From a virus: 43,204 bases of DNA. The notes under the pieces were generated by a model. That model was not told where the DNA came from, did not search any database, and saw nothing but the letters and a program-made list of their open reading frames with translations. Shown here one piece after another: positions 32,899-40,773 of this stretch (position 1 is the stretch's first letter; each line of letters begins with the position of its first letter). The stretch is taken from positions 1-43,204 of the IMG/VR virus record IMGVR_UViG_3300042691_043479, one strand, 5' to 3'. Made by a program: the position numbers and the translations under genes.

Positions 32899-34554
32899 AT
32901 GAATAAAGACATTTATTGGCTTAACAAAGATAGTAGAAGTTTTTTAAATAGAGGATATCTTTTAGAAGGAGAGTCTGCAGAACAAAGAATTAAAGACATA
33001 TCAGAAGCTGCGGAAAAATATCTTCAAATAAAAGGTTTTGCCGATAAGTTTGAAGGTTATGTTCATAAGGGGTTTTTTAGTCTCAGTTCGCCAATTTGGG
33101 CGAATTTTGGTCGTAAAAGAGGTTTACCCATTTCTTGCTTCGGTTCTTATATACCAGACACCATGCCTGGTATTTTAAATAAAGTAGCCGAAGTTGGTAT
33201 TATGACCGCTCAAGGTGGTGGTACTTCGGCTTACTTTGGAGATGTAAGAGGTCGAGGAGCCTCTATTAATTCTGGTGGTACTTCTACTGGTTCTGTTCAT
33301 TTTATGGAACTCTACGATAAACTCATGAACGTAGTTTCTCAAGGAAATGTTCGTAGAGGATCTTTTGCTGGATATCTTCCAATTGACCATAAAGATATTG
33401 AGGAGTTTTTACAAATTCGTTCAGAAGGACATGATATTCAAGATATGTCTATTGGAGTTTGTGTTTCTGATGAATGGATGAAAAAAATGATTGACGGTGA
33501 CAAAGAGTGTCGTCGGATTTGGGCTTTAGTTATTAAGAAAAGATTTGAATCTGGATATCCTTATATTTTCTTTTCAGATAATGCTAATAATCAAGCTCCA
33601 CAAATTTATAAAGATAAAGGTTTAAAGATTAATAACAGTAATCTTTGTTCAGAAATCTTTTTGTCTAATTCAGAAGATGAATCATTTGTCTGTGATCTTT
33701 CTTCGTTGAATCTAGAAAAGTGGGATGAAATAAAAGACACAGATGCGGTAGAAACCCTTGTTTTCTTTTTAGATGCAGTGATGACTGAATTTATTGAAAA
33801 GACAGAAGACATGCAATTCATGGAAGCTCCTAGAAAGTTTGCTGAAAACCAAAGAGCATTGGGCGTTGGTGTTCTTGGTTGGCATTCTTTATTGCAATCT
33901 AAAATGATTGGTTTTGAATCCATGGAAGCCAAGATGCTTAACAATCAAATTTGGAAAACTATTAGAGACAAAGCTGATTTAGCTACTAAAGAATTAGCTG
34001 AAATTTTCGGGGAAGCCCCTATATACGGAGATTCTAAAGACAAAAGAAGGAATACTACAACTCTTGCTGTAGCACCTACGACTTCATCCGCTTTTATTTT
34101 AGGACAAGTGTCTCCGAGTATAGAACCTCTTAATTCTAATTATTTTGTTAAAGATTTGGCTAAAGGCAAGTTTACCTATAAAAACCCTTATCTCAAAAAA
34201 CTTCTTAAAGAAAAGGATCAAGACACAGACGAGGTTTGGAAATCCATCTTAGTTCACGGAGGATCTGTTCAACATTTAAAATTTCTTACTCAAGAAGAAA
34301 AAGACGTCTTTAAGACTTTTGGTGAGATTTCACAAAAAGAGATTATTATTCAAGCAGCGCAAAGGCAAAAATATATCGATCAGGGTCAGTCATTAAATCT
34401 TATGATTCCCCCTAACACTAAACCCAAAGATGTCAATGAACTTATGATTTTTGCTTGGGAACAAGGTATTAAAAGTCTCTATTATCAACGTTCCGCTAAC
34501 CCAGCTCAAGAACTCGCTAGATCTATTCTTAAATGCCAATCCTGCGAAGGATAA
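32899..34554 (+). CDS. nrdA: Class I ribonucleotide reductase large (alpha) subunit, short form (551 aa)
   Basis: NrdA carries the active site. All catalytic elements are present: the redox Cys C80 (PISCFGS), N248-x-C250-x-E252 (NSNLCSEIF), the second redox Cys C265 (FVCDLSSLN), the radical-transfer pair Y528-Y529 (SLYYQRSANPAQE) and the C-terminal shuttle pair C546-x-x-C549 (KCQSCEG). At 551 residues it is about 200 shorter than the E. coli protein (761). The N-terminal ATP-cone that mediates dATP feedback inhibition is absent, so overall activity is probably not dATP-inhibited. The specificity region GGGTSAYFGDVRGRGASINS is retained. It is expressed with nrdB. Confidence 0.95.
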   Translation: MNKDIYWLNKDSRSFLNRGYLLEGESAEQRIKDISEAAEKYLQIKGFADKFEGYVHKGFFSLSSPIWANFGRKRGLPISCFGSYIPDTMPGILNKVAEVGIMTAQGGGTSAYFGDVRGRGASINSGGTSTGSVHFMELYDKLMNVVSQGNVRRGSFAGYLPIDHKDIEEFLQIRSEGHDIQDMSIGVCVSDEWMKKMIDGDKECRRIWALVIKKRFESGYPYIFFSDNANNQAPQIYKDKGLKINNSNLCSEIFLSNSEDESFVCDLSSLNLEKWDEIKDTDAVETLVFFLDAVMTEFIEKTEDMQFMEAPRKFAENQRALGVGVLGWHSLLQSKMIGFESMEAKMLNNQIWKTIRDKADLATKELAEIFGEAPIYGDSKDKRRNTTTLAVAPTTSSAFILGQVSPSIEPLNSNYFVKDLAKGKFTYKNPYLKKLLKEKDQDTDEVWKSILVHGGSVQHLKFLTQEEKDVFKTFGEISQKEIIIQAAQRQKYIDQGQSLNLMIPPNTKPKDVNELMIFAWEQGIKSLYYQRSANPAQELARSILKCQSCEG

Positions 34555-34569
34555 ACAATAAGTAATAGT

Positions 34570-35496
34570 ATGTCTTATGCTGCTGGTGTCATTGACGGAT
34601 ATAAACAAGTCTCTGACAAGAGTGATGAATTAATCAATAAAGAACAGGTTGTTATTGAAGAAAAACAACAATCTACAAATCTGTCCTCAGAACCTTTCGA
34701 ATCGTTCGTAGTCACTTTAGCAGAAACTTTAAAGAAACAAAAGCAGTCAAAACAAGTAGAGGTTTCTACAGAAGAATCACCTTTACCTACTGTTAATGTA
34801 CAAGAAGAAATAAAACCAGAAGAGCCCTTTCAAACTTTTATTTCTAAATTAGGTAATGCTTTAGAAAAAGAAAAAAAGAAAAAAACAGGTTCTATAGTAA
34901 AAGAATTAAAATCTACTAACAAACAAGTAGTTAAAGATACGTCAATAGAAGAAAACAAAGAAGAAAAACAAATAGATTTGGTGGAACCTAAACCCAATTC
35001 TTCTGTTTCTAAATATGCAGAAGAATTGGCTAAAGATAGTAAAAATGAAATAAAGGAATCTGACGAAGAAATTAAAATCAAGTCAATCGTCTCTGAGCAA
35101 ATAAATAGAGTTCGTCAACTATACCCTAATACAGGGGTAAGTGCTGGTGGGGGTGGCACTAATGCCGTTCAGTATGCTAATGGTGGTACCATGAACGGTG
35201 ACCTTAATGTTTTGGGGCGTTATTTGTCTGGCGGGGTAGACTTAGCTCAGGTTTTTAGTGGTTCTGTTAGTGGGTTCGGTGATCGTTTGATTTCAGGATC
35301 TCAAGTTTTACGTTTGAGTTCTGACGGTTCTTTAATATTTCAAACCACTAATGGGGAAGCTATTTTAAGTAATTTCAATAATATTTTTAATGTAGAAAAT
35401 CTCAACACCACAGAAACTTTACTTTCTGGTGGTATTAATCTTTCTGAATTATTTTTACCCAAAGAACAATTTATTATTGACGGTGGTGATTATTGA
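34570..35496 (+). CDS. Fibre-like virion protein with disordered charged N-terminus (308 aa)
   Basis: Residues 1-180 are highly charged and probably disordered, with short repeated helices: EPFESFVVTLAETLKKQK (41-58) and EPFQTFISKLGNALEKEKKK (85-104), plus a divergent SVSKYAEELAKDSK near 145. After a Gly-rich hinge (SAGGGGTNAVQYANGG) the C-terminal 115 residues are fibre-type beta repeats (GTMNGDLNVLGRYLSGGVDL, SSDGSLIFQTTNGEAILSN). It ends FIIDGGDY, like FIIDGGSF of the long fibre at 3281-5497. It lies 15 bp after nrdA but is probably a structural protein. Its last 7 bp overlap the convergent terminase gene. Confidence 0.7.
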   Translation: MSYAAGVIDGYKQVSDKSDELINKEQVVIEEKQQSTNLSSEPFESFVVTLAETLKKQKQSKQVEVSTEESPLPTVNVQEEIKPEEPFQTFISKLGNALEKEKKKKTGSIVKELKSTNKQVVKDTSIEENKEEKQIDLVEPKPNSSVSKYAEELAKDSKNEIKESDEEIKIKSIVSEQINRVRQLYPNTGVSAGGGGTNAVQYANGGTMNGDLNVLGRYLSGGVDLAQVFSGSVSGFGDRLISGSQVLRLSSDGSLIFQTTNGEAILSNFNNIFNVENLNTTETLLSGGINLSELFLPKEQFIIDGGDY

Positions 35497-35990
35497 TTTT
35501 CTATCAGTTTAGTTGAATCTAAATTAACATCTACCATTTGAAATTCTGGTTGATCTACTGTAGCAAATAATCTTTGAAGCATTTCTTCTCTTGAAGCTAC
35601 AACTACGTTGTTGTTAATAGTGACATCACTGGTTGTCAAAGAAGCAATTTCTTTTTTACCGTCAATATCCATCTTTTTAAGTTCTTTGGTGTCTTTAGCT
35701 TTTTTGTTGTGTAAATTAATTCTATTTAAAGCCTCAATAGCTTTGGTAGTCGAAGAAATTAATTCTGAAAGAGCCGCGATCTCGTCTGGATTTTGCCCTT
35801 GAACAATATATTCTTTTAAATCTTCTACAGCACCTAAACCAGCATCAATAAGATTCCCAGTTTTCTTTAAAATGTATTCATTGATATTATTTTCATCAAT
35901 CTCTGTTTCTTCGTGGCGTTTATTGGGTTTAACTGTAGAATAATCAAAAGAAGAAAGTTCTTCTAATAGAGTGTCTAAATCTTCATTCAT
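35490..35990 (-). CDS. 16: Terminase small subunit, gp16-like (166 aa)
   Basis: T4 gp16 (164 aa) forms rings that regulate the packaging motor. Size and motif order fit: an acidic N-terminus MNEDLDTLLEELSSFDYS, a helical pair ILKKTGNLIDAGLGAVEDLK and IAALSELISSTTKAIEALNR, then a basic segment and the C-terminal TINNNVVVASREEMLQRLF (124-142), which resembles the NNAxFVGSTxELQK(M/L)L segment of marine T4-like homologues. The large terminase gene is not adjacent. It is oriented opposite to its neighbours and has CTAAATAT 4 nt before its ATG, consistent with late expression. Confidence 0.68.
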   Translation of the reverse strand: MNEDLDTLLEELSSFDYSTVKPNKRHEETEIDENNINEYILKKTGNLIDAGLGAVEDLKEYIVQGQNPDEIAALSELISSTTKAIEALNRINLHNKKAKDTKELKKMDIDGKKEIASLTTSDVTINNNVVVASREEMLQRLFATVDQPEFQMVDVNLDSTKLIENQ

Positions 35991-35994
35991 AAAG

Positions 35995-36002
35995 ATATTT
36001 AG
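35995..36002 (-). promoter_or_regulatory. Late-type box CTAAATAT before small terminase
   Basis: It lies 4 nt before the ATG at 35990. Confidence 0.45.
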
Positions 36003-36009
36003 TCACCCC

Positions 36010-36037
36010 TTGAAAAAAAGAAATGATCTATTATTAT
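36010..36037 (+). promoter_or_regulatory. Sigma70-like early promoter for small gene-dut-clamp loader
   Basis: TTGAAA at 36010-36015, a 16-bp spacer and TATTAT at 36032-36037 lie 11 bp before the ATG at 36049. Each hexamer matches consensus at five of six positions. No late-type box is present here, which fits early expression of replication genes. TATATT further on (19-bp spacer) is an alternative. Confidence 0.5.
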
Positions 36038-36048
36038 ATTAATTTGAT

Positions 36049-36219
36049 ATGGAAATTACAGTAAACACTATTTACGGGACATTTATTGTTCCTCGAGAAA
36101 AGGCAGATCAGCTCTTAGCTTGGCTTCAACAAAATGCTGTCAAAGCAGGACAGCAACCTATTCGTGAAACTACTAACGACAATCAAGGATTTACAGGAAG
36201 GCAATTGATCAATGAATAA
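36049..36219 (+). CDS. Small conserved protein upstream of dut (56 aa)
   Basis: The reading frame encodes MEITVNTIYGTFIVPREKAD, then LLAWLQQNAVKAGQQPIRE and ends FTGRQLINE. It has a strand-turn-strand start followed by an amphipathic helix; function is unknown. Codon 53 onward overlaps the dUTPase start by 8 bp, so the two are probably coupled. A sigma70-like promoter (TTGAAA, 16-bp gap, TATTAT) lies just upstream, which makes this the first gene of an early operon with dut and the clamp loader. The compact fold pattern, operon position and intact frame support a real gene. Confidence 0.7.
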   Translation: MEITVNTIYGTFIVPREKADQLLAWLQQNAVKAGQQPIRETTNDNQGFTGRQLINE

Positions 36220-36661
36220 TACAGTGGAAATTAAATTTGTTAAGACACATGAAGATGCTGTTCTTCCAGAACGCAAACATAATGATCCATTGACTGGAGA
36301 TTCTGGTTATGATCTAACTGCTGTTGAAGATTGTGTTATTCCTGCTCGTGGGGGTTGTGTTGTTCCTGTTGGTCTTAAATTGGGTTATATTACTCCAGGA
36401 AACTGGATTCGTATTGAGTCGAGGTCGGGAATGCAGTTCAAACATAACCTCTCTGCCTTTAATGGAATTATCGATTGTTCTTATAGGGGGGATCTAGGAG
36501 CTAAGATTAACAACAATTCTGATACTGATTATCAGGTTAAGAAAGGTGACCGTATTGCTCAATTGGTTGTATATCCTTTGATTCATAGTTCTTCTTCTTG
36601 GACAGAATCTGCTGAAGAAACAACGCGCGGAGAAAATGGATTTGGTAGTACTGGACGATAA
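36212..36661 (+). CDS. dut: dUTP diphosphatase (dUTPase), trimeric type (149 aa)
   Basis: It hydrolyses dUTP to dUMP and diphosphate, keeping uracil out of DNA and feeding dTMP synthesis. All five motifs of the trimeric family are present: SGYDL (31-35), ESRSGMQFK (69-77), GIIDCSYRG (85-93) with the catalytic Asp D88 and the uracil-contacting Tyr Y91, GDRIAQLV (112-119) and the P-loop-like RGENGFGSTG (139-148). The length is normal for the family. It overlaps the preceding small gene by 8 bp, and its TAA shares a base with the next ATG (TAATG). Confidence 0.96.
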   Translation: MNNTVEIKFVKTHEDAVLPERKHNDPLTGDSGYDLTAVEDCVIPARGGCVVPVGLKLGYITPGNWIRIESRSGMQFKHNLSAFNGIIDCSYRGDLGAKINNNSDTDYQVKKGDRIAQLVVYPLIHSSSSWTESAEETTRGENGFGSTGR

Positions 36662-37575
36662 TGTTCGAAAATCTTTTAGTCGAAAAATATCGCCCTAAAA
36701 CATTAGAAGATGTTGTTCTTTCACCAGAACATAGGGATTTCTTTAATTCTTTAAAAGAGAAAGAAGAAATCCCTAATCTTCTTTTTACTGGATCTCCAGG
36801 AACCGGTAAAACCACTGTTAGTAAAATTCTTATTAAGGATACACTTAATTGTCAGTATCTTTACATCAATGCATCTGACGAGAACGGAATTGATACTATT
36901 CGTTCTAAAATCATTGGCTTCGCTTCTACTAAATCTTTAGATGGTAAGTTGAAAGTTGTTTTATGTGATGAGGCAGACTCTATCTCGATGGAAGCACAGA
37001 AAGCTCTTCGCAATGTGATAGAAGAGTATTCCGACAATACAAGGTTTATCTTTACTTGCAATTATCTTTTTAAGATTATTCCTCCTCTTCAATCTAGATG
37101 TCAGATTTTTAATTTAGTTCCTCCTTTAGAAGGGGTTATTAATAGAATAGTTCACATTCTTAAACAAGAAGGAATTAATGTACCAAACGAAGAAAAACCT
37201 AAATTAGTAGAGTTGGTTCGTTCTGGTTATCCTGATCTTAGAAGAGTCATTAATGATATTCAAAAATTTTCTCATAACGGAACTCTTCACATTAAAGAAA
37301 ATAATGCTAGGGGTTTAGCTGAAAAGATTATTAACAAAATCTTTAATAAAGAAGATCCTACTGAATTAAGAAGATTTGTGATTGAAAGAGAATCTGAATT
37401 TTCTAATGATTACCAACAACTTTTCAAAGAAATGTTTGAAGTAGTTTTTAAAACCAATTTAGATCAAAATAAAAAGTCTTCTATTCTTCTATCTCTCTCT
37501 GACGGAATGTACAAAGACGCTATTGTGGTTGATAAAGAAATTAATTGGTTTAGTACTTGTCTTCGTTTATATTAA
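36661..37575 (+). CDS. 44: Sliding-clamp loader ATPase subunit, gp44/RFC-small-like (304 aa)
   Basis: It loads the sliding clamp on primed DNA for replication (and in T4 also serves late transcription through the clamp). It starts MFENLLVEKYRPKTLEDVVL, the RFC-box start. Walker A is GSPGTGKT (44-51), Walker B VVLCDEAD (99-106), sensor 1 is N134 in FTCNY and the arginine finger lies in SRC (145-147). The length is close to T4 gp44 (319). Its partner gp62 and the clamp gp45 are not in this window. It overlaps dut by one base and converges with the gene at 37572 with a 4-bp overlap. Confidence 0.94.
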   Translation: MFENLLVEKYRPKTLEDVVLSPEHRDFFNSLKEKEEIPNLLFTGSPGTGKTTVSKILIKDTLNCQYLYINASDENGIDTIRSKIIGFASTKSLDGKLKVVLCDEADSISMEAQKALRNVIEEYSDNTRFIFTCNYLFKIIPPLQSRCQIFNLVPPLEGVINRIVHILKQEGINVPNEEKPKLVELVRSGYPDLRRVINDIQKFSHNGTLHIKENNARGLAEKIINKIFNKEDPTELRRFVIERESEFSNDYQQLFKEMFEVVFKTNLDQNKKSSILLSLSDGMYKDAIVVDKEINWFSTCLRLY

Positions 37576-37832
37576 GCTCCACAACAAGTTCTTTTTTTAA
37601 AAGCGGGTTGTGATTTTTGTTGGTGTATCTGTGGAGGAGAAGAAGGGGCTGTCATGGTGAGTGTCGGTGCATGAAGTTTAGGATTAGAAATAAATTCATT
37701 AATTTCTGATGTAACCGCTCCTTGATTAGAATGTAATTTGGTAGTGTACAAAATTTGATTTGTATTAGAATCATAGACGGTTCCTTTAAATTTTCCTTCT
37801 TCTGTTTCTATTGTGGTAAAGTATTTTTTCAT
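37572..37832 (-). CDS. Small protein with Cys-Cys C-terminus (86 aa), unknown function
   Basis: It starts MKKYFTTIETEEGKFKGTVY, with about 50 residues of strand-strand-helix sequence, then a Pro/Gln/Ser-rich linker (TAPSSPPQIHQQKSQPAF) and a basic KKRTCCGA tail. No family is recognised. It lies 3 bp after the hub gene, so it is probably a baseplate accessory protein or an assembly factor. The adjacent Cys pair at the extreme C-terminus suggests metal or disulfide chemistry, or a membrane or lipid anchor; none is shown. A late box is only weakly present. Confidence 0.55.
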   Translation of the reverse strand: MKKYFTTIETEEGKFKGTVYDSNTNQILYTTKLHSNQGAVTSEINEFISNPKLHAPTLTMTAPSSPPQIHQQKSQPAFKKRTCCGA

Positions 37833-37835
37833 AAA

Positions 37836-39461
37836 TTAAAATGTGTTTGGGAATTTAATTTGAGGCACATCAAATCGATGAACCTTGACAGCAGTAATTT
37901 CATTATAAAAAACTTCGGTTTCAAAAACATGTTTTACATTTATAACAAACCACTGACCATAAAATTTATCTTGGAAGTCTCCGGGATCTACCCCGTCAGT
38001 TTTATCAATAGCAATGAAGCTTCCTGGTCTTCTTGTAGTCAATCCTAATGTTCTAAAATGAATACAAGTGTTTTGAAAGACACCCAAATAAATTAATTTT
38101 TGTATACCATCTGCTTGACGGATTATAGGATCATCACCATATAAAGAAAAAGTAGGTTTTAAATTTTTATTTTTTTGTTTATCTGTGTGTAAATTTATTA
38201 AAAACAATTTTTCTGGATCCGCTCCTGCTTTATAAAGTTGGTCAATATATTGTTTAGAAATAAATTGCCTGGCTGTTTGAACCGAAGGCGTTTTAAATTC
38301 TACTTGATAAAGTCTAGTAGCAAAATCAAAAGAATAAACAGGAGTGTTAACAAACTCTGTTGAATTGGTTAAAGCCGATATATCTACAAATCTGTAACTA
38401 GTTATGGCACCATATTTGAGAGAGTTGAAATCTACCTTACCACTTTTATCTCCTCCTCCCATAGGCGCTCTGTATGCTTTAGGTCGTTTACTAGAATCTG
38501 CATAAGATTGTAGAAAAAAATGTTCAAATTGATATTCACCAGGGCTATCTGCTGATTTACCTGCTCTTTCAAAATAATGACTTAAAGGTTTTAATGTTAA
38601 ATATCCTACATCCTTTGCTTCTCTTCCTCTTTCTTTAACTAATAAGCTAAAATCAAAAACCTCTGTAGCACCTGAACCAGGTAAACTGCGATCACTTAAA
38701 TGTTTATCATAAACATACATTAAACACTCATAAGCATTAGTTTGAGCTGGAGCAGTAAAGAAAATTTCAGCAGCTCCCCTTTCCCAATCACCGCTAGCTA
38801 CAGAACCAGTAGGCATGCCCAATGTTGAAGGAACATCCAGTAAAGCCTTTTCTATAATTTCTTGCATGGCATCCCCTGTTGGTTTTTTTTGTTGGGTGTT
38901 GGAAACTGCTGTAGAATACTCAATGATATTGGTAATCATTTTTTGATACCATTCATCCCAAAAATAAATTTTTAAACATTTAAGAACAGACGATCCTTGA
39001 TTTTGTGCTCCTGGCAATTCGTCTATATCTTCCATGTCGTATATAGAAAAAAGATAAGATAAACACCAATGTTTATCATCTTGAGAAATTGAAATACTAT
39101 TATTTTGTGAATTAGTAACATCAGGAACGATTCTTAACCTTAATTTATCATTTCCATCCCCTCGAAATTGATAAAAAGATTTTCCATCAGATGATCCAAT
39201 ATTAGGTGCCGCAGACCCTACTTGTCCTAAATTTGAATTCATATATCCACCTGCTAATTCAGGACTATAAAAAAAAGTAAGACTTCCTTTTGTAACCCAA
39301 TTAGCTAAGGTTTCTTCTATAGAAAAATTAACAACTGCGTTAGGGTTAATAGGAAAAATATTAGAAGAAGAAGCTCCATCACCACTATCTAAATACAATT
39401 CAACAGTATGTTTTACCTGATTGAATTTAGTATCAAATGTGGCTTCTTCAATAATATCCAT
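37836..39461 (-). CDS. 27: Baseplate hub protein, gp27-like (541 aa)
   Basis: gp27 forms the trimeric ring between spike and tail tube. It starts MDIIEEATFDTKFNQVKHTV. The C-terminal part carries the family's late strand pattern, IHFRTLGLTTRRPGSFIAID followed by FYGQWFVINVKHVFETEVFY and NEITAVKVHRFDVP. It is longer than T4 gp27 (391 aa) mainly through a central region (KPTGDAMQEIIEKALLDVPS and onwards). It sits between the gp53-like and small Cys-tailed genes on the minus strand. No gp5 spike-lysozyme gene is found next to it. The call rests on motif pattern and context. Confidence 0.68.
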   Translation of the reverse strand: MDIIEEATFDTKFNQVKHTVELYLDSGDGASSSNIFPINPNAVVNFSIEETLANWVTKGSLTFFYSPELAGGYMNSNLGQVGSAAPNIGSSDGKSFYQFRGDGNDKLRLRIVPDVTNSQNNSISISQDDKHWCLSYLFSIYDMEDIDELPGAQNQGSSVLKCLKIYFWDEWYQKMITNIIEYSTAVSNTQQKKPTGDAMQEIIEKALLDVPSTLGMPTGSVASGDWERGAAEIFFTAPAQTNAYECLMYVYDKHLSDRSLPGSGATEVFDFSLLVKERGREAKDVGYLTLKPLSHYFERAGKSADSPGEYQFEHFFLQSYADSSKRPKAYRAPMGGGDKSGKVDFNSLKYGAITSYRFVDISALTNSTEFVNTPVYSFDFATRLYQVEFKTPSVQTARQFISKQYIDQLYKAGADPEKLFLINLHTDKQKNKNLKPTFSLYGDDPIIRQADGIQKLIYLGVFQNTCIHFRTLGLTTRRPGSFIAIDKTDGVDPGDFQDKFYGQWFVINVKHVFETEVFYNEITAVKVHRFDVPQIKFPNTF

Positions 39462-39462
39462 T

Positions 39463-39816
39463 TTATGTTTTTTGTGTAGTTAATTGATTTAAAATTAAAC
39501 TGACTGCTTTTGTTTTTAAAACTTTAATAGTAGTTCCTGGTTCTGGTAACTTAGTAGCATCTAAGATATTATTCACCGATGTTATGACCCACCAAAGATT
39601 AGGAGTTTCATAATTTTTATAAGATATAAGAGGCCATGTATCTCCATAAGAAACATTATAAGGTTGATAATAACCATTCGGGAGGTTGTCGGGTATTACT
39701 ATAGTTTGCAAAAGATTATAAAAATATCTATTGTCTTCATCAGTATAAACATTAAAAATATTTTCATAATTTTCTTGTTTTAGTCTAGGTAATTGTTCTA
39801 TGGAGTTTTGTAGCAT
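39463..39816 (-). CDS. 53: Baseplate wedge protein, gp53/LysM-like (117 aa)
   Basis: The segment YYQPYNVSYGDTWPLISYKN followed by NLWWVITSVNNILDATKLPE and PGTTIKVLK is the LysM-like pattern of gp53-type baseplate proteins, which join wedges to the hub. It is shorter than T4 gp53 (196 aa), lacking most of the N-terminal domain. The stop TAA is one base from the hub ATG (TAAAATG). Order tape measure - 311-aa protein - gp53-like - hub fits a baseplate block. Confidence 0.65.
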   Translation of the reverse strand: MLQNSIEQLPRLKQENYENIFNVYTDEDNRYFYNLLQTIVIPDNLPNGYYQPYNVSYGDTWPLISYKNYETPNLWWVITSVNNILDATKLPEPGTTIKVLKTKAVSLILNQLTTQKT

Positions 39817-39821
39817 ATGTT

Positions 39822-40757
39822 TTATTTTTTAGTTGCGCTTACTACGTCATCTTTAGTGTTTTGAAACAAATTTCTACTAGGCATAACCATATCAGTTAAT
39901 GTCATTACTACTTCAAACGCATCTGGTACAATAGCTTTACTACCACCTTCGTCGAGCATTCTCATATTTCCTCTATTGTAAATTTTAAGATTAGTTACAC
40001 AAGAGGCATAACTATAATGTTGACCTGGAATTTTAACTTCGTAATACACAGGAGGCACACCAGTAATAAAACTGCTTTTTTGAAATAAATTAGAATTTAT
40101 TAATGTCCAACACAAACCTCTATTTTTTTTCCAATCATCTTCATGGTATGTATTAAAAAGAGGAAATTTAATTTCTATAGTACGAAAATCATGACTTTGC
40201 CAAAGTCGTGGACGATCCATAATACCTACTTGAGGGTATAAAGCACCCATAGCAAGACCTCCCATTTTAGCTGCGCCACTTATAACTGCACCAACAGCCT
40301 CAGCCGCTTTTTCCCCTCCTAAAAATCCTGCTATTCCTTCTACTCCTTTTGCCATCTGGGGGAGAGTGTCTAGAGTTCCCCAAACCGGAGTAGTAACTTC
40401 AAAGTTCACTTCTGAAAAATAAGGAAACACGTAATAATTTCCTGTCGATTTTCTTGGATACAAATTTTCATACACCGCTAAAGGGTTACTTGAATCAGTA
40501 ATAACATTTTTAGCTTGAGATAAATAAAATTCTAATTGAGTTTGTATAGTAGATTCATCAACTTCGTACTCGATCAATATAACTCGGGGAACCTCATCTT
40601 TATTAAAATTTTCTGATAATGTCCACCTATAACTATCTATAACATTCATTTCCCCGTAACCTCTTCCGAGATATAGAGGATCAATAGCTGCGTCAGTTTT
40701 TGCAGTGGATGCATCGGGTGGTAATGCATTGCTAGTTGTTAAATCAAAACCAGGCAT
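39822..40757 (-). CDS. Tail tube/baseplate initiator candidate, gp48/gp54-like position (311 aa)
   Basis: It starts MPGFDLTTSNALPPDASTAK. The middle has a Gly/Ala-rich helical hydrophobic stretch (GIAGFLGGEKAAEAVGAVIS). The C-terminal half is beta-rich and conserved-looking: RLWQSHDFRTIEIKFPLFNT, then YYEVKIPGQHYSYASCVTN, LKIYNRGNMRML and VPDAFEVVMTLTDMVMPSRN. It follows the tape measure gene, where T4 encodes gp48 and gp54, the proteins that start tube polymerisation on the baseplate; the role is inferred mainly from position. Alternative: another hub-associated structural protein. Confidence 0.5.
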   Translation of the reverse strand: MPGFDLTTSNALPPDASTAKTDAAIDPLYLGRGYGEMNVIDSYRWTLSENFNKDEVPRVILIEYEVDESTIQTQLEFYLSQAKNVITDSSNPLAVYENLYPRKSTGNYYVFPYFSEVNFEVTTPVWGTLDTLPQMAKGVEGIAGFLGGEKAAEAVGAVISGAAKMGGLAMGALYPQVGIMDRPRLWQSHDFRTIEIKFPLFNTYHEDDWKKNRGLCWTLINSNLFQKSSFITGVPPVYYEVKIPGQHYSYASCVTNLKIYNRGNMRMLDEGGSKAIVPDAFEVVMTLTDMVMPSRNLFQNTKDDVVSATKK

Positions 40758-40773
40758 ATAATGTACTTAATCT

